Of a stretch of DNA of 64,000 nucleotides, positions 27,735-37,626 are shown piece by piece; the stretch's first letter is position 1; the number at the start of each line of letters is the position of its first letter. The stretch is taken from NCBI RefSeq assembly GCF_000568255.1, contig NZ_KK037166.1, positions 3,860,836 to 3,924,835 of the forward strand, given 5' to 3'. This stretch comes from Kutzneria sp. 744. Its GTDB lineage: Bacteria > Actinomycetota > Actinomycetes > Mycobacteriales > Pseudonocardiaceae. A model generated the notes under the pieces. The model was not told the origin of the DNA, searched no databases, and saw nothing but the letters and a program-made list of their open reading frames with translations. A program made the translations under genes and the position numbers.

Positions 27735-28817
27735 GTGGACACCGAGCAAACTCGCCGCCCGACGCTGGACACGGTCGCCCGTGCCGTCGGCGTCTCGCGG
27801 GCCACGGTGTCCAACGCCTACAACCGGCCCAACCAGCTCTCAGCCGGCCTGCGCACGCGCATTCTCGAGGTCGCCGACCGGCTGGGATATCTCGGTCCGG
27901 ACCCGGTCGCCCGCAGCCTGGCGACACGAAAGTCGGCTGCGGTCGCATTCATGCTGCGATCGGGCCTGTCCAGCGCGTTCTCCGACCCGGCGCTGACGAT
28001 CATGCTCGACGCCCTGGCCGCCACGGTCGACGGCCGCGATCACGCACTGGTGCTGCTGGCCGGCAACGAGTCGGGCGGACCACGCCCGGACAGCGTCGCC
28101 CGCGCGCAGGCGGATGTTGTCGTGGCCTACTCACTGCCGGACACCGCGCCGGCGTTGACGGCGGTGCGCCAACGCCGGCTGCCGATGGTGGTCGTGGACC
28201 AGCCGGCGACGGGCGGCGCGGCGCGCGTCGAACTCGACGACTTCGGCGGAACCCAGGCGGCCGGCCGTTATCTGACGGAATTGGGACACCGCGACTTCGG
28301 GGTGATCTCGCTCACCCTTCAGCCGGACGGACGGAACGGTCCGGCTGCTCCGGAGCGTCGCACGGGGTCACCTTTCCGCGTGACGCGCGAACGACTGAGC
28401 GGCTACATCGACGCGCTGACGGCCGTCGGGATCGCCCCCGAGGGTGTGCCGGTCTGGGAGGCCGCGACCAGCGACCGCGAGCACGGCCGGACGGCCGCCC
28501 GATGGTTGTTACAGCAGAACCCCCGCCCGACGGCACTGCTCTGCATGTCCGACGAGCTGGCGTTGGGTGCCCTCCAGGGCGCCCGCGACGTGGGATTGTC
28601 GGTGCCGCAGGACGTCTCGGTGGTCGGATTCGACGACACGCCGCCGGCCGGCGTCGCGGATCCACCGCTGACCACGGTCCGTCAGCCGCTGGTCGAGAAG
28701 GGTCGGCTCGCCGGCGAGCTGGCACTGACCCTGCTGGACGGCGGCAGACCGAGCAGACCCGTCAGGCTGGATGTGGAACTGGTGGTGCGCGCTTCAAGCG
28801 CCGCCCCGATCCGGTGA
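27735..28817 (+). CDS. LacI-family transcription regulator
   Basis: The N-terminal helix-turn-helix and hinge are clear (PTLDTVARAVGVSRATVSNAYNRPNQLSAGLRTRILEVADRLGY, PDPVARSLATRKS). The remaining 300 residues are the periplasmic-binding-protein-like effector domain (VVGFDDTPPAGVADPPLTTVRQPLVEKGRLAGELAL). The GTG start at 27735 gives 360 residues. It faces away from the MFS gene across the palindromic operator. The inducer is unknown. Confidence 0.93.
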   Translation: MDTEQTRRPTLDTVARAVGVSRATVSNAYNRPNQLSAGLRTRILEVADRLGYLGPDPVARSLATRKSAAVAFMLRSGLSSAFSDPALTIMLDALAATVDGRDHALVLLAGNESGGPRPDSVARAQADVVVAYSLPDTAPALTAVRQRRLPMVVVDQPATGGAARVELDDFGGTQAAGRYLTELGHRDFGVISLTLQPDGRNGPAAPERRTGSPFRVTRERLSGYIDALTAVGIAPEGVPVWEAATSDREHGRTAARWLLQQNPRPTALLCMSDELALGALQGARDVGLSVPQDVSVVGFDDTPPAGVADPPLTTVRQPLVEKGRLAGELALTLLDGGRPSRPVRLDVELVVRASSAAPIR

Positions 28818-28964
28818 ACCCGAAGACGGATTGACAACACCGCGTACAGAAATCGGCACCCACGGTGGTTGTCCATATCGTGATCATCCGAATGAGGGTC
28901 AACCGGAAACGACTTGGGCGTCTGAAGCGATGTACCTCACGGGGCGTGCGCCGGCATGCCTCAA

Positions 28965-29037
28965 GCCTCCGTAGCTCAGCGGACAGAGCGAGTGACTTCT
29001 AATCACTTGGTCGCAGGTTCGAGTCCTGCCGGGGGCG
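28965..29037 (+). tRNA. tRNA-Arg (anticodon TCT)
   Basis: The cloverleaf folds: acceptor GCCTCCG with CGGGGGC (one T-G pair), D arm TAGCTCAGCGGACAGAGCG, anticodon stem GTGA/TCAC around the loop CTTCTAA with anticodon TCT, and T arm GCAGGTTCGAGTCCTGC. CCA is not encoded; the discriminator base is G. It reads AGA codons, which are rare in such high-G+C genomes. Confidence 0.95.
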
Positions 29038-29062
29038 CGCTTTTCCACCTGCGGGTATGACA

Positions 29063-29086
29063 GCCTGTGGTCGGTTGACCACAGGC
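29063..29086. terminator. Hairpin terminator after tRNA-Arg
   Basis: GCCTGTGGTC (29063-29072) and GACCACAGGC (29077-29086) make a perfect 10-bp stem with a GGTT tetraloop, 26 bp after the tRNA. Confidence 0.8.
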
Positions 29087-29860
29087 CCATGACCTCCTTT
29101 GTGACTTCCCTCTCCAAGCTCTGGACATGCGGGCTGGCCGACGGGACCGTTCAGGTTCGCGTCCGCCCAGCCCACAGCGGGTGCGGAGTCACCGGCCCGT
29201 ACGGCCGCGACTGCTCAAGGCGGCGCGACAACGGAGTGCGACTCTTCGGCCGCGTACGACGGCACGATCGGGTAGCCGGTCGAGGAGAACGCCTCTACGG
29301 GGTTGGTCAGCACACAACCGCAGTCGGGCGCATATCGGGAGAACAAGGGCCAAACGCGCCGATCGTCGAGATTCCGAACATACCTGCGCGAAATACCGAC
29401 AGTGCCGACACCGTCGCACTCCGAGAAGCAGCGCGGACAACCCCTGGGCCGGTCATTGCGACGAATGGTGCCGCCCACACGGCTGTTCGCCGATCGTGGC
29501 GTCGACCGTTTGTCAGACACAGCCGATCCCGACCGGAGCCGCCACACCGGCCGCGTTCACGGAGGCGAGCCACAGCCAATCCGCCCTTCCCGCCGATCTC
29601 AGCCTGCCGCCGTGGCGGTTGCCCGAAGGCGATTACGACTGGATGGTTGCAGACCACCCCACGCCGCCCGGGGCTACGCGAAGGTGCCGACAAAGGGCAA
29701 CCGTCCGCCGCAGCGCAACCGAAGCCAAGTATCCGGAGATCGAACTCGAAAGACGAGTTCTGAACAGGAGAACCGGGGCCACCTTCCCACAATCGCACAT
29801 CAGTCGGAATTCGATTTTACGCAAACCTGCATTTGTGACACACGGACGGTCGAACGGTAA
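29087..29860. other. Stretch without a supportable gene
   Basis: All six frames are open in patches here, but none shows a family motif, a good ribosome site, or consistent codon use, and the base composition is lower in G+C than the surrounding genes. A run on the plus strand near 29600-29700 (LPPWRLPEGDYDWMVAD, followed in another frame by GYAKVPTKGNRPP) reads like protein with a frame break and may be a relic. I annotate nothing here as a gene. Confidence 0.5.
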
Positions 29861-30140
29861 TTACACAAACACTGAATGCCGTTTCCGTAACGAATAAGCA
29901 AGCACATCTGTCGTTGCCAGTGGCTCGATCAGGAGAAGTGGGCGTCGGCCTCCCCCGATCGCGGCGTCGGGCACCGTGGGGACGCGCTGCCGACCGACAG
30001 CTCGCCGACGACGGCGGCCGTGGCCACGACCACCGAGGACCATGTCATCGGCGCATCCGGGGCCAACCATCGGGCTGACCTCCGGGTCCACGACCGCCTC
30101 GACCGGGATACCGATTCAGTAGTCGGCTTCATGGTCGACC
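29861..30140 (-). pseudogene. Relic of a universal stress protein (UspA family)
   Basis: One minus-strand frame gives ADDMVLGGRGHG, and the neighbouring frame continues AVVGELSVGSAS, which together match the C-terminal nucleotide-binding loop of UspA proteins (usual form: VVGSRGHGAVVGELLLGSVS). A frame change is needed between them and again before a final RRPLLLIEP strand. There is no intact ORF. It is best read as a decayed uspA gene next to the hydrolase relic. Confidence 0.4.
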
Positions 30141-30260
30141 GGGTGATTCTCCGCGGCGCGGATGCTTATGGGTACTCCTGATAAGGCCAACCTCGACCGA
30201 GAACCGCACACCTGCGTCCGTGATTTCTCGGTGGCGACGGCCGCCCGGAGAACGTTCGAC

Positions 30261-30745
30261 TCAGGGCTTGAGATGCTCGGAGAACCATGTCATTGCCGCG
30301 CCTAAAGCAACTGCGCCCTCCTTTACGCATGAGGCGAAGTGGTCGCCGCCGAACAGCACGAGCCGCTTGGATTCCAGCGCATCCTCGTACATCCGCAGTT
30401 GGAGATCCGTGCCGGAATTGGCGACACCTGGTCTGTCCACTGCCCAGGCCGGCACATCCGCATCCAGCGCATCGACCGCAAGTCGTCCGCTTATCGAACT
30501 CGACACCGTCGGACAGCTGCCCTAGGTAGGTCGAGACGGCGTGCGGATCCCGGTAGAAGGCCGAGACGGCCGGATCGCCGCTGACCAGCGCGGGTCACCG
30601 GCCGTTCGCCGGTGAGTTGGGCGCGCTCGTCGGCGTCGAACTCCTGCTCCAACACGACGCGGGCGTCCGGCGGAACCCGTCGCTGACCGGCGGCGGCACC
30701 GTCGATGACGGGAACCTGTGCGACGACCGCCGTGGCAACTGACAC
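30261..30745 (-). pseudogene. Frameshifted relic of an alpha/beta hydrolase
   Basis: Three minus-strand pieces in different frames line up with one alpha/beta hydrolase C-terminal half: ATAVVAQVPVIDGAAAGQRR from about 30745 down, SGDPAVSAFYRDPHAVSTYLG near 30590-30530, and MYEDALESKRLVLFGGDHF to SEHLKP ending at 30261. The last piece carries the GDHF site of the catalytic histidine. At least two frameshifts separate them, and no N-terminal half with the nucleophile is visible, so the gene is dead. It lies next to an intact, different hydrolase on the other strand. Confidence 0.6.
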
Positions 30746-30783
30746 CTCATCCGCCGGGGAGGGTGCAGTTGTTTGACTGATGA

Positions 30784-31680
<897 letters not shown>

Positions 31681-31899
31681 AAGTCCGACGAAGCCGTCGA
31701 GTGCGGCGAAGTCGTGGAGTGCGGCGAAGTCGTGGAGTGCGGCGAAGTCGTGGAGTCCGGCGAAGTTGTGAAGGCCGGACCGAGTCGTGGAGTCGGACGG
31801 AGTTGCGGAGTCGGACGGAGTCGTGGAGCCGGGACGAAGTTGAGAAGTTCGCGCGAAGTTCTGGAGTTCGGCGAGAAGCAGAAGTTCGGCGGAGTTGTG
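31681..31899. repeat. 18-bp tandem repeat in a convergent gene gap
   Basis: The unit GAGTGCGGCGAAGTCGTG is present three times without change from about 31699, with diverged copies before and after (GAGTCCGGCGAAGTTGTG, GAGTCGGACGGAGTTGCG, GAGTTCGGCGAGAAGCAG), about ten in all. It fills the gap between the hydrolase stop and the stop of the LuxR gene on the other strand. The core TTCGGCGAA-like element is nearly self-complementary, so transcripts from either side can fold. A related array lies at 62229-62371. Confidence 0.85.
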
Positions 31900-31900
31900 A

Positions 31901-34624
31901 TCAGCCGACGGCGGCCAGGGCGTCGCGCAGGGCGGCCCGTGAGGTGATGCCGAGCTTGGGAAAGATCTGGTACAGGTGCGCGCCGACGGTCCGGTGCGAG
32001 AGGAACAGTCGTTCGGCGATCTGCTTGTTCGTCAGCCCGGACGCCGCGAGCTGGGCGACCTCCAGCTCCTGGGGCGTCAGAGTGCTCTGAAGCGGGCCGT
32101 CCGACTTGGGCGCGGTCGACAGCCCGGCGGCGCGAAGCTCCTTCTGCGTGCGCTGCACCCAGGGCTGCGCGTCGAGCCACTCGAACGTCGCCAGGGCATC
32201 GGCGAGCGGGCCGCGGGCCTCGACGATTGCGCGGGTACGGCGCAGGCGTTCGCCGTAGGCGAGGCGCACTCGCGCCACCTCGAACGGCCAGCGGTCCACG
32301 CCCGGCGTGGCGAGGGCCTTCTCGTACAGCCGCAGCGCCTCGTCGTCGTCCGCGCACAGTGCCTCCGCGCCGGCCGCCATGAGCGCGAACCGAGGCGACA
32401 GTGCGGCGATGTCGGCATCCTGCAACGCGCGGACGTGCGCGGCGGCCTCCGCGTGACGACCGGTGCGCACGGCCGCCTCGACAAGGTCCATGGAGCCCCA
32501 CATCGCGTGCGGCACGTGGGAGGCGAGCTCGCCGGCGGCCGTCACGGCCGTGGCGTACTGGTACGCGCGCTCGTAGTCGCCGCTGCCCAGGCAGGCGAGC
32601 GTGCGTGCCTGGTTGGCGTAGACGACGGCAGTGCCGGCGCCGCGAGGCGTCGCCCACCGCACGACACGCTCACCGAGCCGGAACGCGGTGGTGGTGTCGC
32701 CGCGGGCGCCCGCAAGCAGCATCACGATGTAGTCGAAGTACCAGCGGAAGAACCGGTATCCGGAGGCGTCGCACACGGCGATGCCCTCCTCGGCCGACCG
32801 CGCGGCCTCGTCCCATTCGCCGGTGAGGTAGTGGTCCAGACAGATGATCATCAACGCCGCGAGGTGCCGCCGCGACGGACCGCCGTTGCGGCCGTGCCGC
32901 ACGACCCGCCACATGGCGTCGCGCACGTCCACGAGCCGGTCCAGATAGAACAGTGCGACGCCGATACGCACGATGACCGCCGGATCGGTCTCGTCGTGCG
33001 CCGCAGCGACCAGGTCGTCGGCGTCTGCGAGCGCGAGCTTTCCGGTGCGCGCGGGGTCGGCGTACGTGAGGGCGGTCAGCCGCAGCTCCGACGGCAGCTC
33101 GGACTTTCGCCGCTCGATCGCCGTGTGGAAGCTCCGCCAGAACTCCTCACGACCGCTCCACCAGCAGACCAGCACCAGCGCGTGCAGAGCGTCGGCCAGG
33201 GCGGCGTCGTCCGGGTCGGCCTCGATGGCGCCGACGAGCAGCCGGTACGCGGTGTCCATGGAGCCGTCGTCGTTGATGAGCAGGTAGACGGCCGCGATGG
33301 CGGCGTGCAGCGTCTCGGGGCCCGCGCGGCGGGCGTCGGCGAGGAGCTCGGAGGCGTGGGCCAGCACGCCAGCACCCTCGGCGCCGATGTAGGCGGCCTC
33401 GGCGAATCGGCGACTGCGCCCCTGCCCGGGTGGGCTGATGTGCGCGGCGCGGGTCAACGCCACGACTGCGCCCACGGCGTCGCCGCGCTGGAGCATGCGG
33501 TGCGCGGTCTGCTCCAGGAGTTCGGCGACACGTTCGTCGGGCCGCAGCACGGCCTCGGCCAGGTGCCACGCGAGCCGGTCGGGCTGCGACTCCAGCACGC
33601 CGGCCAGCGCACGGTGGGCCTCGCGGCGTTCCGCGCTGGTCGACACCTCCACCACGGCGGCGCGGATCAGCGGGTGCCGAAAGGCAAGGCGTCCTCGACC
33701 TTCGTCCACGCGGATCAGCTGGCCGCGCTCCGCCTCGGCCAGGCTCAGCAGGTCATCGCGGGCGTCTGCGGCCTGCAACACGACGTGCAGGTCGCCGGTG
33801 CCGTCGAGCGCCGCAAGCAGCACGAGGCGTCGGCACGAGTCGGAAAGGCCCGTGATCCGTGACGCATACAGCACCCGCAGTCGGTCAGTGAGCGGCAGCA
33901 CGTCGGGCAGGCTGGCCTGCGCGGCCTGCTGCGGCCCGGTCAGAGCCGCCGGGAGTTCGAGCAGCGCCAGCGCGTTGCCGCGCGCCTCCTCCAGCACGCG
34001 CTGGCGCACCCGCTCCGCCAGTCCTGGGAACCGCGCGCCGACGAGCAGGCGGGCGGAGTCGTCGTCGAGCGGCGGCAGCTCGTACTCGGGCATGGTGCCG
34101 CAGGGGAAGACGCCCTCGGCGCCGGTGCGCGACGCCGAGACGATGCTGACCCGAGTGCCGCTCAGTCGGCGTGCGACAAAACCGAGGACTCCGACGCTGG
34201 CGCGGTCGATCCACGGCAGATCGTCGATGACCAGCAACAACGGGCGCTCGACGGCCACGGTCCGCAGGAGCGTGAGCACGGCGTTGGACACGGCCATCCG
34301 ACCGGGGGCCACACCGTCGCCGAGGCCGACGGCCACGTTCAGGGCGTCGCGGTACGGCCGTTCGAGCCCGTCGGCGGCGTTCATGACGGGCAGCAGCAGC
34401 TGGTTGAGACCGGCGAACGCCATGTCCGCCTCGAACTCGACGCCGTCGGCGCGCAGAACTCGTACGCCCCGCTCGGCCGCGGACCGGGCCATGGCATCGA
34501 GCACGACCGACTTGCCCACCCCGGGTTCGCCCGACAGCAACAGCGCCGTGTCGTCGCCGACCAGGAGTTCGCCGATGCGTGCCATGTCGTGCGTCCGCCC
34601 GACCAGGGTCTCGTCGTGGGCCAT
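31901..34624 (-). CDS. LAL-type (large ATP-binding) LuxR-family regulator
   Basis: The 907-residue protein begins with an AAA/NTPase domain (VGRTHDMARIGELL, Walker A SGEPGVGKSVV, Walker B LLLVIDDLPWIDRAS), has a long helical repeat middle, and ends with a LuxR helix-turn-helix at about residues 845-905 (LTPQELEVAQLAASGLTNKQIAERLFLSHRTVGAHLYQIFPKLGI). LAL regulators activate catabolic or secondary-metabolite genes upon ligand and ATP binding. The adjacent MFS and reductoisomerase genes, divergent from it, are candidate targets. GTG or ATG choice: ATG at 34624. Confidence 0.93.
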   Translation of the reverse strand: MAHDETLVGRTHDMARIGELLVGDDTALLLSGEPGVGKSVVLDAMARSAAERGVRVLRADGVEFEADMAFAGLNQLLLPVMNAADGLERPYRDALNVAVGLGDGVAPGRMAVSNAVLTLLRTVAVERPLLLVIDDLPWIDRASVGVLGFVARRLSGTRVSIVSASRTGAEGVFPCGTMPEYELPPLDDDSARLLVGARFPGLAERVRQRVLEEARGNALALLELPAALTGPQQAAQASLPDVLPLTDRLRVLYASRITGLSDSCRRLVLLAALDGTGDLHVVLQAADARDDLLSLAEAERGQLIRVDEGRGRLAFRHPLIRAAVVEVSTSAERREAHRALAGVLESQPDRLAWHLAEAVLRPDERVAELLEQTAHRMLQRGDAVGAVVALTRAAHISPPGQGRSRRFAEAAYIGAEGAGVLAHASELLADARRAGPETLHAAIAAVYLLINDDGSMDTAYRLLVGAIEADPDDAALADALHALVLVCWWSGREEFWRSFHTAIERRKSELPSELRLTALTYADPARTGKLALADADDLVAAAHDETDPAVIVRIGVALFYLDRLVDVRDAMWRVVRHGRNGGPSRRHLAALMIICLDHYLTGEWDEAARSAEEGIAVCDASGYRFFRWYFDYIVMLLAGARGDTTTAFRLGERVVRWATPRGAGTAVVYANQARTLACLGSGDYERAYQYATAVTAAGELASHVPHAMWGSMDLVEAAVRTGRHAEAAAHVRALQDADIAALSPRFALMAAGAEALCADDDEALRLYEKALATPGVDRWPFEVARVRLAYGERLRRTRAIVEARGPLADALATFEWLDAQPWVQRTQKELRAAGLSTAPKSDGPLQSTLTPQELEVAQLAASGLTNKQIAERLFLSHRTVGAHLYQIFPKLGITSRAALRDALAAVG

Positions 34625-34836
34625 CGGCTCTCCCCCTTCGATGGTCGACGCACTTCTCGATCGCGGCGAAACCGAGAAGTGCGTCGAAAGACGTCACCAC
34701 CGGACAGATCTTTCACCGACGAAACTAACAAGCCCGCATATACGGTCCGTAGATGCCGGGAAACCGGCTCCGATGCGGCACGGTTCGGTTACCCGATCGG
34801 CCAGTGGGGTTGCCCCATCATCGGCGCTGTCCCAGC

Positions 34837-36138
34837 ATGGCCCGCGTGACCAGCACGCCCGGCATCGACCGGATCGCCGTCGGCAGCTTCATCGGCACCG
34901 CGATCGAGTTCTACGACTTCTACATCTACGGCACGGCAACGGCGCTGGTGCTCAACTCCACGTTCTTCCCGACCCTGGCCCCGGTGAACGCCACCCTGGC
35001 GGCCTTCGCGACCTTCGCCGTCGCCTTCATCGGACGGCCGCTCGGCTCCCTGCTGTTCGGCCACTTCGGCGACCGGGTCGGCCGCAAGGCGACCCTGGTA
35101 GCCTCGCTGCTGACCATGGGCCTGTCCACTGTGGCCATCGGCCTGCTGCCCGGCTACGCGACACTCGGCGTCGCCGCGCCGGTGCTCCTGGTGCTGCTGC
35201 GCTTCCTCCAGGGCATCGGCCTCGGCGGCGAGTGGGGCGGCGCCGCACTGCTGGCCGTGGAGAACGCGCCCGCCGGCAAGCGGTCCTGGTACGCGACCTT
35301 CCCTCAGCTCGGGCCGTCGATCGGCTTCTTCGCCGCCAACGGACTGTTCCTCGGCCTGTCCGCGCTGCTGTCGGACGACGCGTTCCACGCGTGGGGCTGG
35401 CGGATCCCCTTCCTGGCGTCGGCCGTGCTGGTCGCCGTCGGGCTGGTGGTGCGACTGCGGCTGGCCGAGACGCCGGTGTTCGCCGAGGTGGTACGCCGGC
35501 GTGAGCAGAGCCGCATGCCGCTGGTCGACATGCTGCGCAAGGCGCCGGTCCGGCTGCTACTGGGCGGCGGCACGATCATCACCTGTTACGTCATTTTCTA
35601 CGTCACCACGACGTTCTGCCTGTCGTACGTGACGACCACGCTGAAGATGCCCAGGTCGGAGGCGCTGGGCCTGCTGATCGCGGCGATCTGGGCGATGGCG
35701 CTGACCACGGTGCTGTCCTGCCTGGCGGGCGACCGCTTCGGCCGCAAACCGGTGCTGCTCACCGGGTGCGTGGCCACGGGCGTCATTGGCCTGGTCATGT
35801 TCCCGCTGCTCGGGGCCGGCACCGCGCTGTCGGTCGGCATCGCGTTCGCGCTGGGCCTGGCCGCCATGGGCTGGGTGTACGGGCCGCTCGGTGCCTTCCT
35901 GCCGGAGCTGTTCGACGCGCGCTACCGGTATTCGGCGTCGTCGTTCGCGTACAACTTGGGTGGCGTGCTCGGCGGTGCGTTGGCCCCGACCATCGCGGCC
36001 GCGCTGGCCGCCGGCTCTGGCACAACCGCCGTCGGCTGGTACGTGGCGGGCTCGGCCGTCGTCAGCCTGCTGTGCCTGCTCGGTCTTCCCGAGACCCGGC
36101 ACGTTTCCACCGAACTTCCCGCCCGCGTCGGCGCTTGA
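34837..36138 (+). CDS. MHS-family MFS transporter (proton symporter)
   Basis: The ATG at 34837 gives 433 residues; the earlier in-frame ATG adds a basic stretch that family members lack. The start IAVGSFIGTAIEFYDFYIYGTA and the motif GHFGDRVGRKATL mark the metabolite:H+ symporter group (ShiA/KgtP/ProP relatives), and GIGLGGEWGGAALLAVENAP is also typical. Twelve membrane segments are visible. These import organic acids, betaines or shikimate-like compounds. The reductoisomerase gene follows after 14 bp, so both form an operon; import of an organic acid related to its reaction is possible but unproven. Confidence 0.92.
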   Translation: MARVTSTPGIDRIAVGSFIGTAIEFYDFYIYGTATALVLNSTFFPTLAPVNATLAAFATFAVAFIGRPLGSLLFGHFGDRVGRKATLVASLLTMGLSTVAIGLLPGYATLGVAAPVLLVLLRFLQGIGLGGEWGGAALLAVENAPAGKRSWYATFPQLGPSIGFFAANGLFLGLSALLSDDAFHAWGWRIPFLASAVLVAVGLVVRLRLAETPVFAEVVRRREQSRMPLVDMLRKAPVRLLLGGGTIITCYVIFYVTTTFCLSYVTTTLKMPRSEALGLLIAAIWAMALTTVLSCLAGDRFGRKPVLLTGCVATGVIGLVMFPLLGAGTALSVGIAFALGLAAMGWVYGPLGAFLPELFDARYRYSASSFAYNLGGVLGGALAPTIAAALAAGSGTTAVGWYVAGSAVVSLLCLLGLPETRHVSTELPARVGA

Positions 36139-36152
36139 GGAGAACCACCGCC

Positions 36153-37622
36153 ATGGACCTGGATTTCGACACCAAGGTGTTCGACAAGGAGTACATCGCC
36201 GTCGCGGACCGGCAGGAGCCGATCGTGCGCGGCGGCCGGCACCTGTTCGACCGGCTGCCGGCGGCCTTCGAGGGTGTGCGGCAGCTGGGCGTCATCGGCT
36301 GGGGTCCGCAGGGTTCGGCGCAGGCGCAAAATCTGCGCGATTCGCTGGGCAACGCCGTGCGCGTGGCCGTCGGTCTGCGGCGGGGCTCGGCGTCGTGGGA
36401 CGCCGCCGTGCAGGCGGGCTTCTCGCCGGAGGACGGCACGCTCGGCGAGATGTTCGACGTCATCCGCGACTCCGACATGGTGATCCTGCTGATCTCGGAC
36501 GGCGCGATGGCCGAGACCTACAAAGAGGTGTTCGCGGCGATGAAGCGCGGCACCACGCTGGGCCTGTCGCACGGTTTCCTGCTCGGCCACCTGGACCTGG
36601 TCGGCGGCGAGTTCCCCGCCGACATCGACGTGATCGCCGTCTGCCCGAAGGGCATGGGCGCCTCGGTCCGCGCGCTTTACCTCCAGGGGCAGGACGTCAA
36701 CGGTGCCGGCATCAACGCCAGTTTCGCGGTGCACCAGGACGTCACCGGCCGCGCGGTCGACCGCGCGCTGGGCTGGTCGGTGGGCCTCGGCGCGCCGTAC
36801 ACGTTTCGGACCACGCTGCGTTCCGAGTACCTCTCGGATCTGTCCGGCGAGCGCGGCATCCTGGCCGGCGGCCTGCACGGCATCGTCGAGAGCCTCTACC
36901 GGCGGTTCCGCGACCACGGCATGAGCGACGAGGACGCCTTCCGGCACTCCGCCGAGTCCGTCACCGGCCCGATCTCGCGCATCATCTCCCGTGACGGCAT
37001 GCTCGGCGTCTACCGAATGCTCGACTCCGACGAGAAGCAGATCTTCGCCGAGGCGTACTCGGTCAGCTACCCGGTCGGACTGGAGCTGATCCATGAGATC
37101 TACGACGAGGTCCGCTCCGGCGACGAGGTGCGCAGCGTCGTGCTGGCCGGCAAGCGGCTGTCCCGGTTCCCGATGGGCAAGATCGACCAGGCCGACATGT
37201 GGCGGGTCGGCCAGAAGGTGCGGGCCGACCGGGTGCCCGACGAGATCCCGCTCGACCCGTTCACCGCCGGCGTGTTCATCGGCGTGATGATGGCGCAGAT
37301 CGACGCGCTGCTGGAGTTCGGCCACCCGTACTCGGAGATCGCCAACGAGTCGGTGATCGAGGCGGTGGACTCCCTCAACCCCTACATGCACGCCCGCGGC
37401 ATCGCCTATCTGGTGGACAACTGCTCCATCACCGCTCGGCTCGGCGCGCGCAAGTGGGCGCCCCGCTTCGACTACGCGTTGACGCAGCGCGCCTACCCCG
37501 TCATCGACGACGAGCAGACCGTCGACATCGAGAAGTTCGGCGAATTCGAGAACCACGTCGTGCACGAGGTGCTGCGGGTGTGCGCCGGCATGCGGCCGTC
37601 CGTCGACATCTTCGTCGAGTGA
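36153..37622 (+). CDS. ilvC: Ketol-acid reductoisomerase, plant-type class II
   Basis: The enzyme isomerises and reduces acetolactate or acetohydroxybutyrate with NADPH in valine/isoleucine synthesis. The 489 residues resemble the plant chloroplast enzyme rather than the short (about 335 residue) actinobacterial IlvC: FDTKVFDKEYIAVADRQEPIVRGG, GVIGWGPQGSAQAQNLRDSLG, LGLSHGFLLGHL, VIAVCPKGMGASVR, NGAGINASFAVHQD, FTAGVFIGVMMAQIDAL, ESVIEAVDSLNPYMHARG and ARKWAPRFDY. The ATG at 36153 follows GAGGAGAA. No ilvB, ilvN or ilvD is nearby, so it is probably a second copy with a special use next to the transporter. Likely acquired laterally. Confidence 0.9.
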   Translation: MDLDFDTKVFDKEYIAVADRQEPIVRGGRHLFDRLPAAFEGVRQLGVIGWGPQGSAQAQNLRDSLGNAVRVAVGLRRGSASWDAAVQAGFSPEDGTLGEMFDVIRDSDMVILLISDGAMAETYKEVFAAMKRGTTLGLSHGFLLGHLDLVGGEFPADIDVIAVCPKGMGASVRALYLQGQDVNGAGINASFAVHQDVTGRAVDRALGWSVGLGAPYTFRTTLRSEYLSDLSGERGILAGGLHGIVESLYRRFRDHGMSDEDAFRHSAESVTGPISRIISRDGMLGVYRMLDSDEKQIFAEAYSVSYPVGLELIHEIYDEVRSGDEVRSVVLAGKRLSRFPMGKIDQADMWRVGQKVRADRVPDEIPLDPFTAGVFIGVMMAQIDALLEFGHPYSEIANESVIEAVDSLNPYMHARGIAYLVDNCSITARLGARKWAPRFDYALTQRAYPVIDDEQTVDIEKFGEFENHVVHEVLRVCAGMRPSVDIFVE

Positions 37623-37626
37623 CGGG

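Noticed and set aside
29087..29897. Plus-strand frame of 256 codons after tRNA-Arg as a gene
   Set aside because: No ribosome site, no motif, Arg/Ser-rich composition; other frames are equally open.
31681..31899. 18-bp repeats as a CRISPR array
   Set aside because: Units are directly adjacent with no unique spacers, the period is 18 bp, and no cas gene is near.
35922..37565. Open frame of 547 codons on the minus strand across the reductoisomerase gene
   Set aside because: Antisense shadow of a well-recognised enzyme gene; no motif.
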